Source of the DNA: Gadus chalcogrammus
Taxonomy: Eukaryota > Chordata > Actinopteri > Gadiformes > Gadidae
DNA length: 64,000 bases
NCBI RefSeq assembly: GCF_026213295.1
Contig: NC_079415.1
Span: 18,283,910 to 18,347,909, forward strand
Direction of reading: 5' to 3'
Below the pieces are notes generated by a model, which was not told the origin of the DNA, searched no databases, and saw only the letters and a program-made list of their open reading frames with translations. Below, piece by piece: positions 1 through 14,558 of this stretch; within the stretch, counting starts at the first letter, position 1, and each line of letters opens with the position of its first letter. A program made the translations under genes and the position numbers.

Positions 1-57
1 TGGTTGTGATGACCCTTCGCCAACATGCTCAATGTCATCCTTCTCCTCTTCTCAAGA

Positions 58-155
58 GAGTCTAGCTGCAGACATCCACCCACACGCTCCAGACATCCAC
101 CCACACGTACTTCCGCTGCAGACAGAAACATCCACCCACACGCCGGAAATCGGAT
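58..155. repeat. Minisatellite, first inverted copy
   Basis: Units built around GACATCCACCCACACGC recur here. The same block, nearly base for base, appears as reverse complement at about 3108-3205, so the two copies flank roughly 3 kb in inverted orientation. Confidence 0.75.
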
Positions 156-640
156 AATAAAAAATAAAGATCGGAAAATCAAATAAAAATCGGGCGTTAC
201 GTAATGTGTTTACATAAATGAACGGGCGTTAAGTAATGTGTTTACATAAATTAACGAAATAAATTAAGTTATAAAATCGGATAAACGCTTCCGGTTTTGG
301 ACAGAAGACCTGATACTCGCTGTTGACTTTAAGCTGGAGCTTATGGCTCTTCTCTTTCTGTAAATACACACACCTTATTCAGAATTCCCTCTGTGTTATA
401 CTGCAATCATCTAAATTTAATATTTGATAGGACACAAACTGATACTCGTATTGTAAAGCTGAAGGGCATCAGAGATTGAGGCTAATAGTTATTTTAAATA
501 CTATGTATGAGTGGACAGGAATAGTTAGAACAATTCCCCTTTTTACTAAAAAGCCTTTTTAACTTTCTATTTTACTAATTTCTTTGCATATGTTTTCTTT
601 TACTTATCTATTATTTTATTTTATTGTATAACAATGTTTA
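156..640. other. AT-rich stretch, nothing recognised
   Basis: No convincing coding region, RNA gene or terminal repeat is visible. The last 100 bases may be the upstream part of the LINE tail that follows. Confidence 0.4.
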
Positions 641-715
641 TATGTGAAGCACTTTGAGTCTGCCTTGTGTATGAAAAGTGCCATATAAATAAAGTTGCCT
701 TGCCTTGCCTTGCCT
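641..715 (+). mobile_element. LINE 3' tail with TTGCC repeats
   Basis: The sequence has the usual fish LINE end: a GAAGCACTTTGAG block, then a conserved block with GTGCCATATAAATAAA, then four tandem TTGCC units. It is most like L2-type tails. No coding part of this LINE is present, so it is a heavily 5'-truncated insertion. Confidence 0.55.
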
Positions 716-846
716 TTAGCTTCACCTTTTCTGACATATTTATATTAGGTCTAGCTATGTTACATTCTGTTGTTTTAATATCATAAGGTTCGACTGCATT
801 CCAACATAATTTATCATATGTTATTATAGCACTTTTGCATTCCTAA

Positions 847-988
<142 letters not shown>

Positions 989-993
989 CAATG

Positions 994-1272
994 TCACTGG
1001 CTGTCCACCCAGCGACCCAGAAACATGGCGTTGACCCGAAGATCCTCCTCAGCTGCCATGTTAAGGAAGACCTCCATGTCTTCCTGAAAATCAAATGTGA
1101 AGAGCAGGGGATACTTTTCTTCTTCATCAGTTGAAGAACCTATCCTTTCCAGGAGCTCCTGCTGTTCTTTTGCGTCCATATTCGGAAATGCGAGCTCGAC
1201 CACCTTCCCCCTGAGCAAACCTGCATTCTGACGCAGCCAGGAAACTCCAGCCACAATGTTGTCAAGTGGCCC
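994..1272 (-). CDS. Terminal exon-like reading frame, function unknown
   Basis: On the minus strand an acceptor (TTAAACAG) at 1273-1275 opens a 92-residue frame that starts GPLDNIVAGVSWLRQNAG and ends at a stop just before the CA array. There is no ATG at its start, so it would be a last exon. The amino-acid composition looks coding: charged, with few rare residues. The stretch with EDMEVFL followed by LRVNA recalls the hinge region of SMC5, but the frame ends where SMC5 would continue, so that resemblance may be chance or mark a broken copy. The next exon-like piece upstream (1807-1972) does not join it in phase with the junctions I chose. Confidence 0.4.
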   Translation of the reverse strand, partial: GPLDNIVAGVSWLRQNAGLLRGKVVELAFPNMDAKEQQELLERIGSSTDEEEKYPLLFTFDFQEDMEVFLNMAAEEDLRVNAMFLGRWVDSQ

Positions 1273-1806
1273 CTGTTTAATGGAAAATTAAATTCCACCA
1301 AGTTGGAATTATTTTATATTCAATTATATTATTTTTGCAACCAGTTAGTTACTTAAACTAAGACTTGGAACTGTAAGGTTCTACACCCCGGACTGCAGAC
1401 AAGCCCATCCAGATAATAACACATCAAATTAGACAACAACGGCACTGTGGTGGGAAACATAACTGGAGGGGGTAAGTCTGTCTACAGAGAGGAGGACCTG
1501 AAACTGTTGAACACTGAGTGAGTTGAACACCAGAATAATTTGGTCCTCTTTAAATACTTAAAATAATGAAAGACCATCACACCTAGGAGGATGGCACATT
1601 CTTTACAAAAGATTATTGTCATGACTGAATGGTGGAAGATTCAGGGAAATTATCATTGATCTTTGTGTCTAAGATCAATGCAGGCAAAATATAGAGGAAA
1701 ATAAGTCAGTGACTTATAAAAGTAAGCAGACAAACATTCATAAATATTGTCTATAGACACATACACATACATTCTTATATTCTTTCTACACACATACATA
1801 TATCAC
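1273..1806. other. Possible intron or spacer
   Basis: Non-coding sequence between two minus-strand exon-like frames. No repeat ends were recognised. Confidence 0.35.
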
Positions 1807-1972
1807 CTTTAAATGTAATGGAATGTTTTATGTGGGATTCCAGGTGGCACTGAAGCTTCGTGTTTACGGTTGGTTTAAAAGTTGGGCATAGGGGGCAGTG
1901 GAAAAGTGTGCAGCAAGTTGTGCAGCGTTTGACTTCTGGCTTTGAATCATCCCTAAAAATCGAGTGATGCAT
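1807..1972 (-). CDS. C2H2 zinc-finger exon-like frame
   Basis: A minus-strand frame begins with ATG immediately after an acceptor (TTTTGTAG) and ends at a donor (AAAG|GTGATA) at 1806. It encodes about 55 residues with HCPLCP followed by CHLESH, a C-x2-C ... H-x3-H arrangement. Short zinc-finger exons of this style often open fish transposon-derived genes. No transposase core was found nearby, so the parent gene is unknown. It could be the first exon of a gene whose later exons lie to the left, including 994-1272, but the phases disagree. Confidence 0.4.
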
Positions 1973-3085
1973 CTACAAAAGACAGAAAAAAAATGTTACA
2001 ATTGATGTTGTAATTGTAGAAAAAATTAAGATCAAAGACGATAAATTCTCACAGCACAGCAAACTATTTAAAGGCCGGTAATTCAGTAGTGGTTGTAGTC
2101 TAGACGAAAAAGGCTGAAATAGAAAAACTTAACATTTATTAGGGGTGTGCAGCAATTATTGTCCCTTCAGAGCATCAACTTTAACTATTATTGGCATATA
2201 AGTAATGATGAGATATATTTCTACCTCATACTGTACTTTACATCTGTTTCTCTCTGTCATTATATGTTTTATGAACTGTCTGAGCCCCAGCACCCTATTG
2301 ACTGGGGGACATTGAACATTTAGAATCTGAGACAGGATAGTAGGCTATTACATAACAGTAATTCATTAACTTTTATCAGTTTTATTACATTTTTCATCTC
2401 TTTTACCCCTTTTAACTGAACTAAGTGCTATGATCTCTTAGTTATAAACAGATTGTATGAACTAAACAGGCAGATCGAATATTGAACGATCGATTTTGTC
2501 TATTGAATGATATCACACTTCTCAGCCACCGCTGCGGAGATGAACAGCTGATAGGTGCAACTCTAGTTAAAGCGAAACGAACTGCGTCAATTCAATTCGT
2601 GGTAATTATGTTATTACAACTTAACTCTGTTTTGGACTACAGATGACTGTCAAAAGTCCAAATATTAAAATCGTTTATGCTCCCAACACATCTACAAATC
2701 TCTAAAATCGTTTAACAAGACCGACTATAGGCTACACAACGTTTACAAAAAACATTTGCCTATCTTGCAAAAATGACACCTAGCTAGCGTTTGCCACCGT
2801 CAGTGTGGAATAAAACAACAAATGCTTCATATTGGTGTAACGTTCTGTTATTTGTTTGATGAAAAAATCTAAACTTAATGAAACTAATAGATCGGTAAAG
2901 AAATGCAAGTCTCGTGCATTTATAATTGTATCGCTGTGTTTTGAATAGTCACCTACCATAACCTCCAAGTGCAGCTGAGCCGAACGTCACATCTTCGTGC
3001 AGTGAGTCCCGTTGTTACACCGAATTCTGCGACCCACCGGAAAGTGTGACCCGAGGGGGCGCTGTTGAATAATGTGCAACTCGTG
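1973..3085. other. Non-coding, nothing recognised
   Basis: AT-rich sequence with no supported gene, RNA or complete transposon. Short open frames here have no coding character. Confidence 0.4.
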
Positions 3086-3099
3086 CTCCAGACATCCAC

Positions 3100-3205
3100 C
3101 AGCACGCAATTTCCGGCGTGTGGGTGGATGTTTCTGTCTGCAGCGGAAGTGCGTGTGGGTGGATGTCTGGAGCGTTTGGGTGGATGTCTGCAGCCAGACC
3201 CCTCT
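3100..3205. repeat. Minisatellite, second inverted copy
   Basis: Reverse complement of the block at 58-155, with units around GTGTGGGTGGATGTCTG. On the minus strand it runs straight out of the gag-like frame, so it probably marks the breakpoint that truncated that frame. Confidence 0.75.
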
Positions 3206-3775
3206 CCCTCTTCTTCATTCCCGTTTTCACTCTCACTAGAACTAATGTCAGCATTGCTACACTCTTCCCTTGCTTTCCTAATCCCCTCATAACAGTCCAT
3301 GTGTATGGGTGCACCCCTATTCCCCTGTGTGTTACATTTATTATCTCCTTCATCTAGTGTGACTTCCCCTTTAATTTCTACGTTGCCTGTTAACAGTGGA
3401 TACATCTTAGTTGGTTTGTACGGCGGTGGCTCAAGCTTCAGAGGCAAAGGTTGAGCCTCTTCTTCCTTTGTGATTATTTTTCTGGCCACCCGTTGTAATG
3501 CGCGCACCTCTCTCCCTCCTCTTCGAACAAAGCTAGCACTAACTTTTCCCTGTCTCTCTTTTCCAAGGCTTTTTTACCACTTCTATTAGGTTTGTAGTTC
3601 CTTATTACTACCTCCATGTCCCTACACATTGTTGGATCAAAAGTCCCTCCCGCGGGCCATATTGTGCCTGATTTAACTGTCCGCTTCTCCCACTTCTCAG
3701 AAATTTGTTTTATCTAATTTCTGAGGAGTGGATTGTCTCTACTCAAAACTTCTACCGCTGTTGGTGCCATTTTTA
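3170..3775 (-). pseudogene. Gag-like remnant of an LTR retroelement
   Basis: The minus strand carries a broken reading frame starting at an ATG near 3775. It has an in-frame stop near 3718, a frameshift near 3510, and then runs into the inverted minisatellite near 3205. The readable part has a proline-rich segment with a PPPY motif, the late-domain type found in retroviral and some LTR-retrotransposon Gag proteins, followed by an acidic, serine-rich tract. No protease, polymerase or envelope region follows. It is a dead, truncated copy. Whether the source was an endogenous retrovirus or a Ty3-type element cannot be told from this fragment. Confidence 0.5.
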
Positions 3776-5313
3776 ATTATTACTTTATTACTTTATTTAT
3801 TTTATTTATTGATTCTGAAATACACTATTTATTAATACAATTTATTTGAGTTTATTATACTAGTTAGTTTAAATACTTTATTGTCTCTAAGCTACAAATG
3901 TGAACTCTTCCCAGGCGCTCGTCTCCCCTACTGAAGATTGGAATGTGGCCCCAACCCTTCACTGTTATCTATTTTTAAACCTGGCCTGCATGCTCCTGCT
4001 CGTCCCGTGTTTTACTCATGCACATGCAGTTAGAGTCAGCGCGATAATGTTTAAGTCAAAGAAGATTTACAAATTTATTCAGTACTTCAACAAATTAACT
4101 ATTCTCTAGCCGTCTAATTTATTTATGATTATCAACTACTTCAAAAAAATTAACCATTCTCTGTCCGCCTAATTTAGTTATGACAGAATCAACAAAAAAT
4201 AAACCGGGTCGTAAAAATCTCAGAGGTAACTTAATCCTAACACGACTTAAATACAGACAATAAACTGATTCATACATTTTTTTATATTATATTGAAAAAT
4301 GTCAGAATTGTTTGTAATTAATTACAAATAAAAGGTTGACCGAGCGTCGAAACTGGCCTTTTGGTTAAAACATGAACAGTCGGATGGATAATGAATCAAC
4401 CAGAATTTCAAACAAGAACCATTGCCACAAAGCACCAAGATCAGAATTAAAGACTGGCCCCACCTCCAGATCCAACATCTGCAGCTCAATTGAATCACGT
4501 TTAGGGCATTGAACTCATTCAAACGATGCTTCAAACAACTAGCCTATTCCTTCAAAATAATGGCTGAACACATAAACACTCGACCAGATCACGAACAAAC
4601 AAGAGACTCCTCAAAATACCAACTCAAACGGTACTCCAACCAAGAAACTTATCTATTCAAAAGTGCGAGAAGCCCGTTTTCTCAAGATGCCAAGACCGGA
4701 ATTAGAAATTCTCCCCGCATGGAGCAGGAACTGCAGTCCAACTGGTCCAAGCAAAGAACCTAAAATTCACCAGTCGGCATCCCAAGGAAGCCCTTCTCAA
4801 ATAAAAATGAATTCATCGACGGCAATGAATTCCAACCCAGCTCTCTGGGATACTCTCAGACATCCAACAGGTACTTCAACCGACCTGCGGACCTGTAGTG
4901 TCCTATTGGAACTTTCCCACTAATTCGATCCTCTAGAATACAGCCACAGGACTTTATAGTAGGTCTATTTAACCAAAACCTCAAATCACCAAATAACAAC
5001 AACTCGTATCAAAATATGGAGCCACAAAGCTTCTTGGTCATTTAGAACCACAGAGCGCCTAGGGCCTATGTGCGCGCGCATGTCAATCTCTCCCGGAGCT
5101 CCCGTCTCTCTCTCTCTCTCTCTCTCTAACTTAGGTTTGTTTGACTGAAGAGACACTTTACCCGTTCACCAAGCGTTCAGACGGGGCAAAAACAGATCAA
5201 CCAACCATTAAATGAGTGGTAAGCCAAACTTACCGAGATTAATTTTGTGCGCTTGGTTGTGTGATCCGTCCGCGCCCCGCCTTGCAGCCCGGCAGTTGGG
5301 CTGTCTCTTTTCA
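3776..5313. other. Probable retroelement leader and unassigned sequence
   Basis: This lies between the gag-like start and a primer-binding-like site. It contains AT-rich stretches and a (CT)n tract near 5107-5128. Open frames on the plus strand have no recognisable motifs. Confidence 0.3.
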
Positions 5314-5331
5314 GTCCTGGTCGCGACGCCA
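5314..5331 (-). promoter_or_regulatory. Primer-binding-site-like sequence
   Basis: Read on the minus strand, TGGCGTCGCGACCAGGAC begins six bases after a CA dinucleotide that could end a 5' LTR. Primer-binding sites start with TGG, complementary to the CCA end of a tRNA. Position and orientation fit the gag-like frame downstream. Confidence 0.35.
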
Positions 5332-5336
5332 AATTA

Positions 5337-6130
5337 TGTTGTAGATTATAACCGAGATATAAAACACTCAGACTAATTCAAGAGAGAGAGTAAAAGAAAT
5401 CGAGGGGTCCGGAGCAAGTATTGACAAAAGACTTTATCGTGAAGTACAACAACAACGATAACAGCCGGGTGGGTCTGTCAGAATCACTCCTCGTCAACAG
5501 ATTCCAGCCTCTTCTTAAACACACAATAGCACAGTACTCAGCAGTTTCTTGTTTTTTCGGTGTCCACACATAATCAAACACAAATACTTCTAAACAGATG
5601 GTCACCGAGATAATCTAGGACCCAGGAAGTGGAGTCAGCATGCATTGTCTCAGTAGCTTCCTGCTCCTGGTGGGTTGTGCCCCAACCCCTGCTCTGACCC
5701 AAGACTCCCAGGCCTCGTGACCAGCCCTGGATCAAAATCCAAGACGCTTTACATGTTTTCTACCATTAGATATACAGGCCTAATAATAATCATAGTTTAC
5801 CATAGAATATAATCATTAATTTCTACCACACCACCACAGACCGAATAGCTTCTCTCGTATTCTTCTCCATTGTCTCTGACTACAAGTGAAACTGGCGCGC
5901 GACCTAGACGTCATCGTTCTCAGCCACTCCCTCTGTTCGCTGATTGGACCGCCAGAAATCTGGTTTCCATGGAACGCGTTCATATTAAGCAGACCCAGAC
6001 CTAGTACTGAAGTTAAATGAAAATTGAGCGGAAGTAGTTGGGTGGGCGGCGCCAGGCTAAGCAACACCAAGGACCAGATAAAAACAAGCAATTCTAATTC
6101 ACAGAATATACACATTCATAGGAAAACAAG
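5337..6130 (-). other. Possible 5' LTR
   Basis: On the minus strand this stretch ends with CTACAACA just before the primer-binding-like site. Its far boundary could not be fixed and no second LTR copy was found in the window, so the LTR call rests on position alone. Confidence 0.3.
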
Positions 6131-6203
6131 CTCTTGTTAAAACGTTAAAAAGTGTGTCGCGTTGTGAGGCAGCACCTGCCAAGTCCAACACGCCCCCCCA
6201 CGG

Positions 6204-7366
6204 TCAGCAGCTGCTGCTCTTGGTCTTCCCAGAGCTGTCAGAGCTGTACGTACTCTTCTTGGACTTCTTGGAGTTCTTGAGTGCATTGAAAGACACGCGC
6301 ATGCGCTCTGCCTTGCGCTGGCTGCGGCAGATGAGCGTGTTCCGTATGTGTTTGCGGAAGTCCTCCGAGATGAAGTAATAGACGAAGGGGTCGATGCAGC
6401 TGTTGAGGCTGGCCAGGCACAGGGTGATGATGTAGAAGCCGTAGCCGTTGTTGGTCCTCTGGGCCAGCAGGAGGCCGTAGTGCACCAGCAGCATGATGTT
6501 ACTGGGACTGAAGCACACCAGGAACATGACCAGCACGGTGATGATCAGCAGCACCGCCTTGCGTCGTTTCTTGGCGATGGCCTCGTCCGTCATGGAGCTC
6601 CACAGGGCCTTGAGCATCAGCACGTAGGCCACACTGCACACCGCCGCCGGAACTATGAATCCCAGGATGCCCATGGTCAGGAAGTAGCCGGCCGCCAACT
6701 CCCTCTGGCTACGAAGGGTGACGTCATGGCACGTAACGATGTCCATGTTGCTGACCCTCACCGTCTGGTCGTACAGGAAGAGGGGCGTGGTTAGGACCCA
6801 GACCGCCAGCCAGATCAACACGGAGACGGCCACGCTCACAGTGTTGTCCTTTCGTTGCCGGGACAATGGCTGGATGACACCCCAGTAGCGCTGAATGCTG
6901 ATGCAGGCAATGAAGGCGGTGGAGCAGTACATGTTGGCGTAGAAGAACCCCACCAGGACCTTGCACAGACCCTCACCGTAGATCCAGTTATTGCCGTTTA
7001 AGTGGTAGGCGATCTTCAGAGGGATCCAGATGACAAAGAGCAGGTCACACAGCGCCAGGTTGGCCATGAAGATGGAGGACGGGTTCTTCTTCTTTGTCCG
7101 GAATAGAAACACCCAGAGGGCCAGAGCGTTGGCAGGCAGACCCACGACAAATACGATGATGTAGACGATGGGGAGGAAGACTGTGGTCAGCGGACTCTTC
7201 AAGACCGATCCATCTCCGACGCTGATGGTCACACTTCTGACGCTGATGTTCACACTTCCGACGCTGATATTCACACTTCTGTCGTTTGCATTCTTCTTTC
7301 CCGAGTCGCTGATGCTCACATGTGCTTTCCCCGTCACCGCTTCCCCTTTAAAGCCTCGATCGTCGT
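6204..7366 (-). CDS. f2rl1: Protease-activated receptor 2-like GPCR, main exon
   Basis: This encodes a seven-helix, G-protein-coupled cell-surface receptor that is switched on when a protease cuts its N-terminus. The open frame upstream of 7366 is intronic: an acceptor (TTTCATTCCAG) ends at 7367, which matches the two-exon layout of PAR genes. The first exon, with the signal peptide, was not found. TM1 opens with LTTVFLPIVYIIVFVVGLPAN, close to PAR2. Other marks are IQRYWGVIQP after TM3, the PAR signature CHDV in loop 2, FSPSNIMLLVHY in TM6, DPFVYYF in TM7, a cysteine after helix 8 (LICRS) and a Ser/Lys-rich tail. The exodomain holds R|GFKGEA, a plausible cleavage site and tethered ligand, and a threefold 7-residue repeat with two NIS glycosylation sequons. 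Fish have several PAR2-like paralogues, so the exact one is uncertain. Confidence 0.9.
7212..7275 (-). repeat. 21-bp tandem repeat in receptor exodomain
   Basis: About three 21-bp units encode repeats of the SVNISVG type, all in frame, between the likely tethered ligand and TM1. Such a repeat can change linker length without breaking the frame. Confidence 0.75.
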
Positions 7367-7494
7367 CTGGAATGAAATACAAAGAAAGTATTGCTGTGTC
7401 CAACTGAAAGTTCCACTTTAAAACACATATTCAATGCCTCAGGTAAACTTTAACTTTTTAGGTGAATGCTCCTTCCACAATCTTTCACCTAGAG

Positions 7495-8477
7495 CAGGGG
7501 TTTTCAAAGTGTGAGAGAGTGAGCCCCCCCTCAGAGGAAAAATTCAGCTGAGCCCCCCCCCCCCCCCCCCCCATTTTTTTTTCTAAATACCTGTGTTTTG
7601 TAAGCTATTTTAATTATTTTACACTTTTCAAACATCTCCGATCATAATTTTAAAACATTTGGAACATATTTTTGAAACATTTGAAACAAATTTTTTAACA
7701 TATTTTTTAAACATATTTCTGAAACATTACATATTTTTGCGTTTTTAAACAACAAAATGTAACAACTTTATCTAAGCATGTTTTAGCTTAACCTTTTTTA
7801 AATACATTTGAACATCTTAATCTGTGTAAACTGCCAGTTTACAGATTCATTCAGGGTCCCCGATTCTGAATTTTCTGAGTCTAATCAGATCTGCCTTTTC
7901 AGTCCAGAGATTCGACTATTCGGCGGGGTTTGTTTACCGGCGTTGCTATGGTGACCTCAATTATTATAACCAACTGAAAACGACGCCGGTTTGAAACTAA
8001 AACTGTGATTCTGAAAAAAGTATAAATGCTATCAAAATTCCGTTTAGATAGTATTGAAGATACAAGTGTGTAGATTTGTTTAATGGTTTGAACGATGGTA
8101 AACGGTTGAAAAAGGAATGAGTTACGATGTCTAGAAGTAGGTGTATCAGAATGGGCTGACGTCTTCAATGAAAACAGCTGAAAACGAAGCAGTATGAAAC
8201 TAAAACTGTGATTCTGAAGACATTTTAAATGATATCGAAATTCTGTTTCGATATTATTGAAGATACAAGTGTGTAGATTTGTTAAATGGTTTGCACGAAG
8301 ATAAACGGTTGAAAATTGATTTAGTTATGTTACTTCTACAGTTGAAGTACGACTGATGATTTGAATCATCGTCTTTCAGGGTTTTCTTCGGGTTTATTTT
8401 TTTCTCACGTCGCGCCCCCCCTGAAGAACTCTGGCGCCCCCCAGGGGGGGGCGCGCCCCACAGTTTGAAAACCACTG
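7495..8477. mobile_element. Non-autonomous hAT element with 8-bp duplication
   Basis: The ends are CAGGGGTTTTCAAAGTGTG and the imperfect inverse CACAGTTTGAAAACCACTG. The flanks carry a perfect 8-bp target duplication, ACCTAGAG, at 7487-7494 and 8478-8485. Inside are a poly-C run near 7551-7572 and two direct repeats of about 195 bp (near 7970 and 8170). No transposase is encoded. Confidence 0.9.
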
Positions 8478-8564
8478 ACCTAGAGACTCTATTCTAATTT
8501 TAAAATATTTAGATTAGCTTGGAATCGTAAAAAAAACTTTTTTACTTTTTAAATATAAATTCTT

Positions 8565-9112
8565 ACATTGGAAGACAATGGGAGGACGGTGGAGCTGTCA
8601 CGCCAAATTTGCACCGGGTGCCAAATTTGTACCGGGCACGTCATCAGTTGTCCGTTGCCAGGCAACGGACAACTGATTACGTAAGGGTTGTCCGTTGCCG
8701 GGCAGGTTTCAAAAAACATTCGCGCTCATGTTGCCAAAGACGAAATAACATAATACAGAAAACGGATCGCTAGATAACACTTGTTTTTACTTTATATTTG
8801 TATTGTATTTAATTGTTTAATCAAATTTAGCAAGTAAACTGAGTGTTTAAAGTAGGTCAAGGACGAAATAGCACAATACAGATAACGGATCGCTAGATAA
8901 CACTTGTTTTGAACGAACTTGAAGGTTCGCGAATGTTCGTGAACCTTTCACGTCATTCGACGTGATCGTCCGTTGCCAGGCAACGGACGACGCGATCATC
9001 TGTTGCCAGGCAGGTTTGGAAGGGATTACATATGGATGACGTGCCCGGTACAAATTTGGCACCCGGTACAAATTTGGCGTGACAGAGCCGTCCCCCCATT
9101 CTTCAATGGGGG
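8565..9112. mobile_element. Inverted-repeat element (MITE-like)
   Basis: The two ends are long imperfect inverted repeats centred on CTGTCACGCCAAATTTG and CAAATTTGGCGTGACAG, with the paired blocks GTACCGGGCACGTCATC and GATGACGTGCCCGGTAC. A 50-bp block is duplicated inside (near 8738 and 8858). No coding region is present. Confidence 0.7.
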
Positions 9113-9621
9113 GACCCACACTTCAAACTTCGTAACTTGGTCATTTAAAAAAATCTAACCTTCATTCAAACATTTAACAAATCAACACACTTGTATCTTC
9201 ATGTATATCAAACAGATTTTCGATTACATTTTTCCGAATCACAGTTTAACTTTGTACATTTTCAGTTGGTCTCATTCTGTTGAGGCTCGAAAATGAGGAC
9301 GTTGAAGATAGTTGACGCTCTAGCTAGCCCAAGGTGGCTTTCACAAAAGCTAACCATTTTGGACGTTGAATAGCCTAAACAACCTCAATATTTAAACTAG
9401 AAACACAATGTCAAGCTTAAACTGTTACGTTATTTCTTATTACACTGGCGCTAAAATGATTAATCGATTGGAAACATGATTTTTTTATATTGGGCGGTTG
9501 TCTGTGGGGACACCCGTTTATATGGCTAGAGGCTAGGTGCTTTCTACGTATGCGGTTTACCCCCGGTAGAAGCTACATGCTAACAAAAATGCTTAAAGTA
9601 TATTTTTTCACATCATGCTAT
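9113..9621. other. Non-coding, nothing recognised
   Basis: The part near 9180-9260 resembles the internal repeat of the hAT element at 7.5-8.5 kb, so it may be an eroded relative. Nothing else is supported. Confidence 0.35.
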
Positions 9622-12969
<3,348 letters not shown>

Positions 12970-12971
12970 TA

Positions 12972-14558
12972 CAGTTTTTTCCTATCGTTTTAGGCAATTT
13001 ACCTAAACCATGTTCACATTCCCTAAACACTTCACACAGTGAGCATACCAGTAGACCATGTGAACCAAACTGTGGTTACTTGCCCCTATGCTAAGATACA
13101 AATGCTGGCAATGACGCCTTCTTCCAAATTTCATGGATACCTGCCCCAGTCAATGTTCACTACCGGCAAAACGCTGTGGAACTACAGCATATTTTACCAA
13201 TGTTTAGATACTCTGTTCGAAACAGTGAACTTTCTGTTCAAAACCTAACTTATCAGTAATTTAGATCACTGTAGATGGAAAGATGCTGCATTTGGACAGA
13301 CAAATGAAGTTACATGTTTGAATAAGAAAAAATATTTAGTTTATAGTTTATTTATTTTATTTTACAGTAATTTCGATTTTTTTTCCCCCTGTGCACCATA
13401 GTTCTTGGTGAATTGGCATGGAATTACTTTTTTTACGTAAAAGCAACGCTACATACAATGATCTGTACAAAACACAGAGGATAAGTTTTGCAATGCAAAA
13501 CACCTGGTGGTCATTTCAGCTAAAGACCTACTCAGCTAAAGACCTACTCAGGTGTTTTACATGTAATTTGTGCCTCGTTGAAAAAGGGCCTTCTTTGGCA
13601 TTTGCTTTGGACTTCTTTACGTAGTTGGTATAGGAAAATGGATGCAGCAAGAGCAAGAGCAAGAGGCAGAGGAAGAGGAAGAGGTGGAGGTGGAGGTGAA
13701 GGTGAAGGTGGAGTAGGAGGAAGAGGAAGAGGTAGAGGAAGAGGTAGAGGAAGAGGGAGAGGTAGAGGAAGAGGGAGAGGGAGAGGAGCAGCAGCAGCAA
13801 GGACAGTTGTATCTGATGAAATCAGAGCAACTGTCATCGACCATGTAATCAATCATGGTCTGTCCATGAGGGAAGCTGGTCTGAGGGTTCAGCCGAACTT
13901 GCCAAGATCAACGGTGGCATCAATCGTGAGGGTTTTCACACAAACTAACAGGTACTATACAGTATTTACAGCATTCTGACTGATGTGTTTGTGATTTGTT
14001 TCTGGATCATATATTACGTACTTACTGTATGTAATTTGCATGACAAAAACTGAAAATTGTTATTCTCAGTTTCTCATAAAACACTTACAGTATTTACTGT
14101 ATTTACAATTACAGTACATTTACCACACTCAATTGTGACATATTTTGTGGGAGGTAAACCGACATATGAACACTGTCAGCAGATACTTGGCTTGGATTGT
14201 CATACTGTAATATTACAAACTTTATTACTGTAGTCCAAAGAAGTGTTTGTCTGTGTTTTTTCTCTTTTTTTCAATGCAACACTACAGGAAATCTATGCCA
14301 AACTGGAGGACACAGCAACATTTTATATATGCAATTGGCAATGCTTCAAGATGTTAGTGTTTTTTAGGTCATAGTGTTCTGAGAGGAAACATGTGTTAAG
14401 TTATGGCAGCATTGTTTGTGGTGTGGTTGTTGTAGTGCATTTTGCACCAAAGGTTAACAGATATGCAGAGGTGTGTGTCTCTAAAGCCTACTGTGTTAAG
14501 TGATAGGGAAAAGTGACCATAGTATGGGTACATGACCGAAAACGATAGGAAAAAACTG
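12972..14558 (+). mobile_element. Tc1/mariner-type element with TA duplication, copy 1
   Basis: The termini CAGTTTTTTCCTATCGTTTT and AAAACGATAGGAAAAAACTG are perfect inverted repeats flanked by TA on both sides (12970-12971 and 14559-14560). This is the longest of three copies in the window (see 58480 and 59736) and the only one keeping a transposase exon. The 59736 copy lacks about 470 bp that include that exon. Confidence 0.88.
13638..13951 (+). CDS. Transposase N-terminal exon, Gly/Arg-rich plus helix-turn-helix
   Basis: An ATG at 13638 opens a frame with about 50 residues of RGRGRG-type repeat, then EIRATVIDHVINHGLSMREA and LRVQPNLPRSTVASIVR. That second part is the paired-like helix-turn-helix of IS630/Tc1/mariner transposases, which binds the element ends. 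The frame closes at a donor (AACAG|GTACTA) at 13951/13952. The DDE catalytic part is not found downstream within the element, so this copy cannot move itself. The RG-rich leader is encoded by a purine-rich AGAGG microsatellite and may be partly an expansion artefact. Confidence 0.7.

Noticed and set aside
994..1272. Firm SMC5 call
   Set aside because: Only a short hinge-like block is similar and the frame terminates where SMC5 should continue.
6348..6794. Plus-strand frame opposite the receptor
   Set aside because: It is antisense to a well-supported GPCR exon and has no motif of its own.
7367..7403. Upstream extension of the receptor frame beginning at a TTG
   Set aside because: It crosses a consensus acceptor (TTTCATTCCAG), and the residues do not resemble a PAR N-terminus. 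It is intron.
13544..13852. Pro/Leu-rich and Ser-rich minus-strand proteins opposite the RG repeat
   Set aside because: They are antisense shadows of the purine-rich repeat in the mariner exon.
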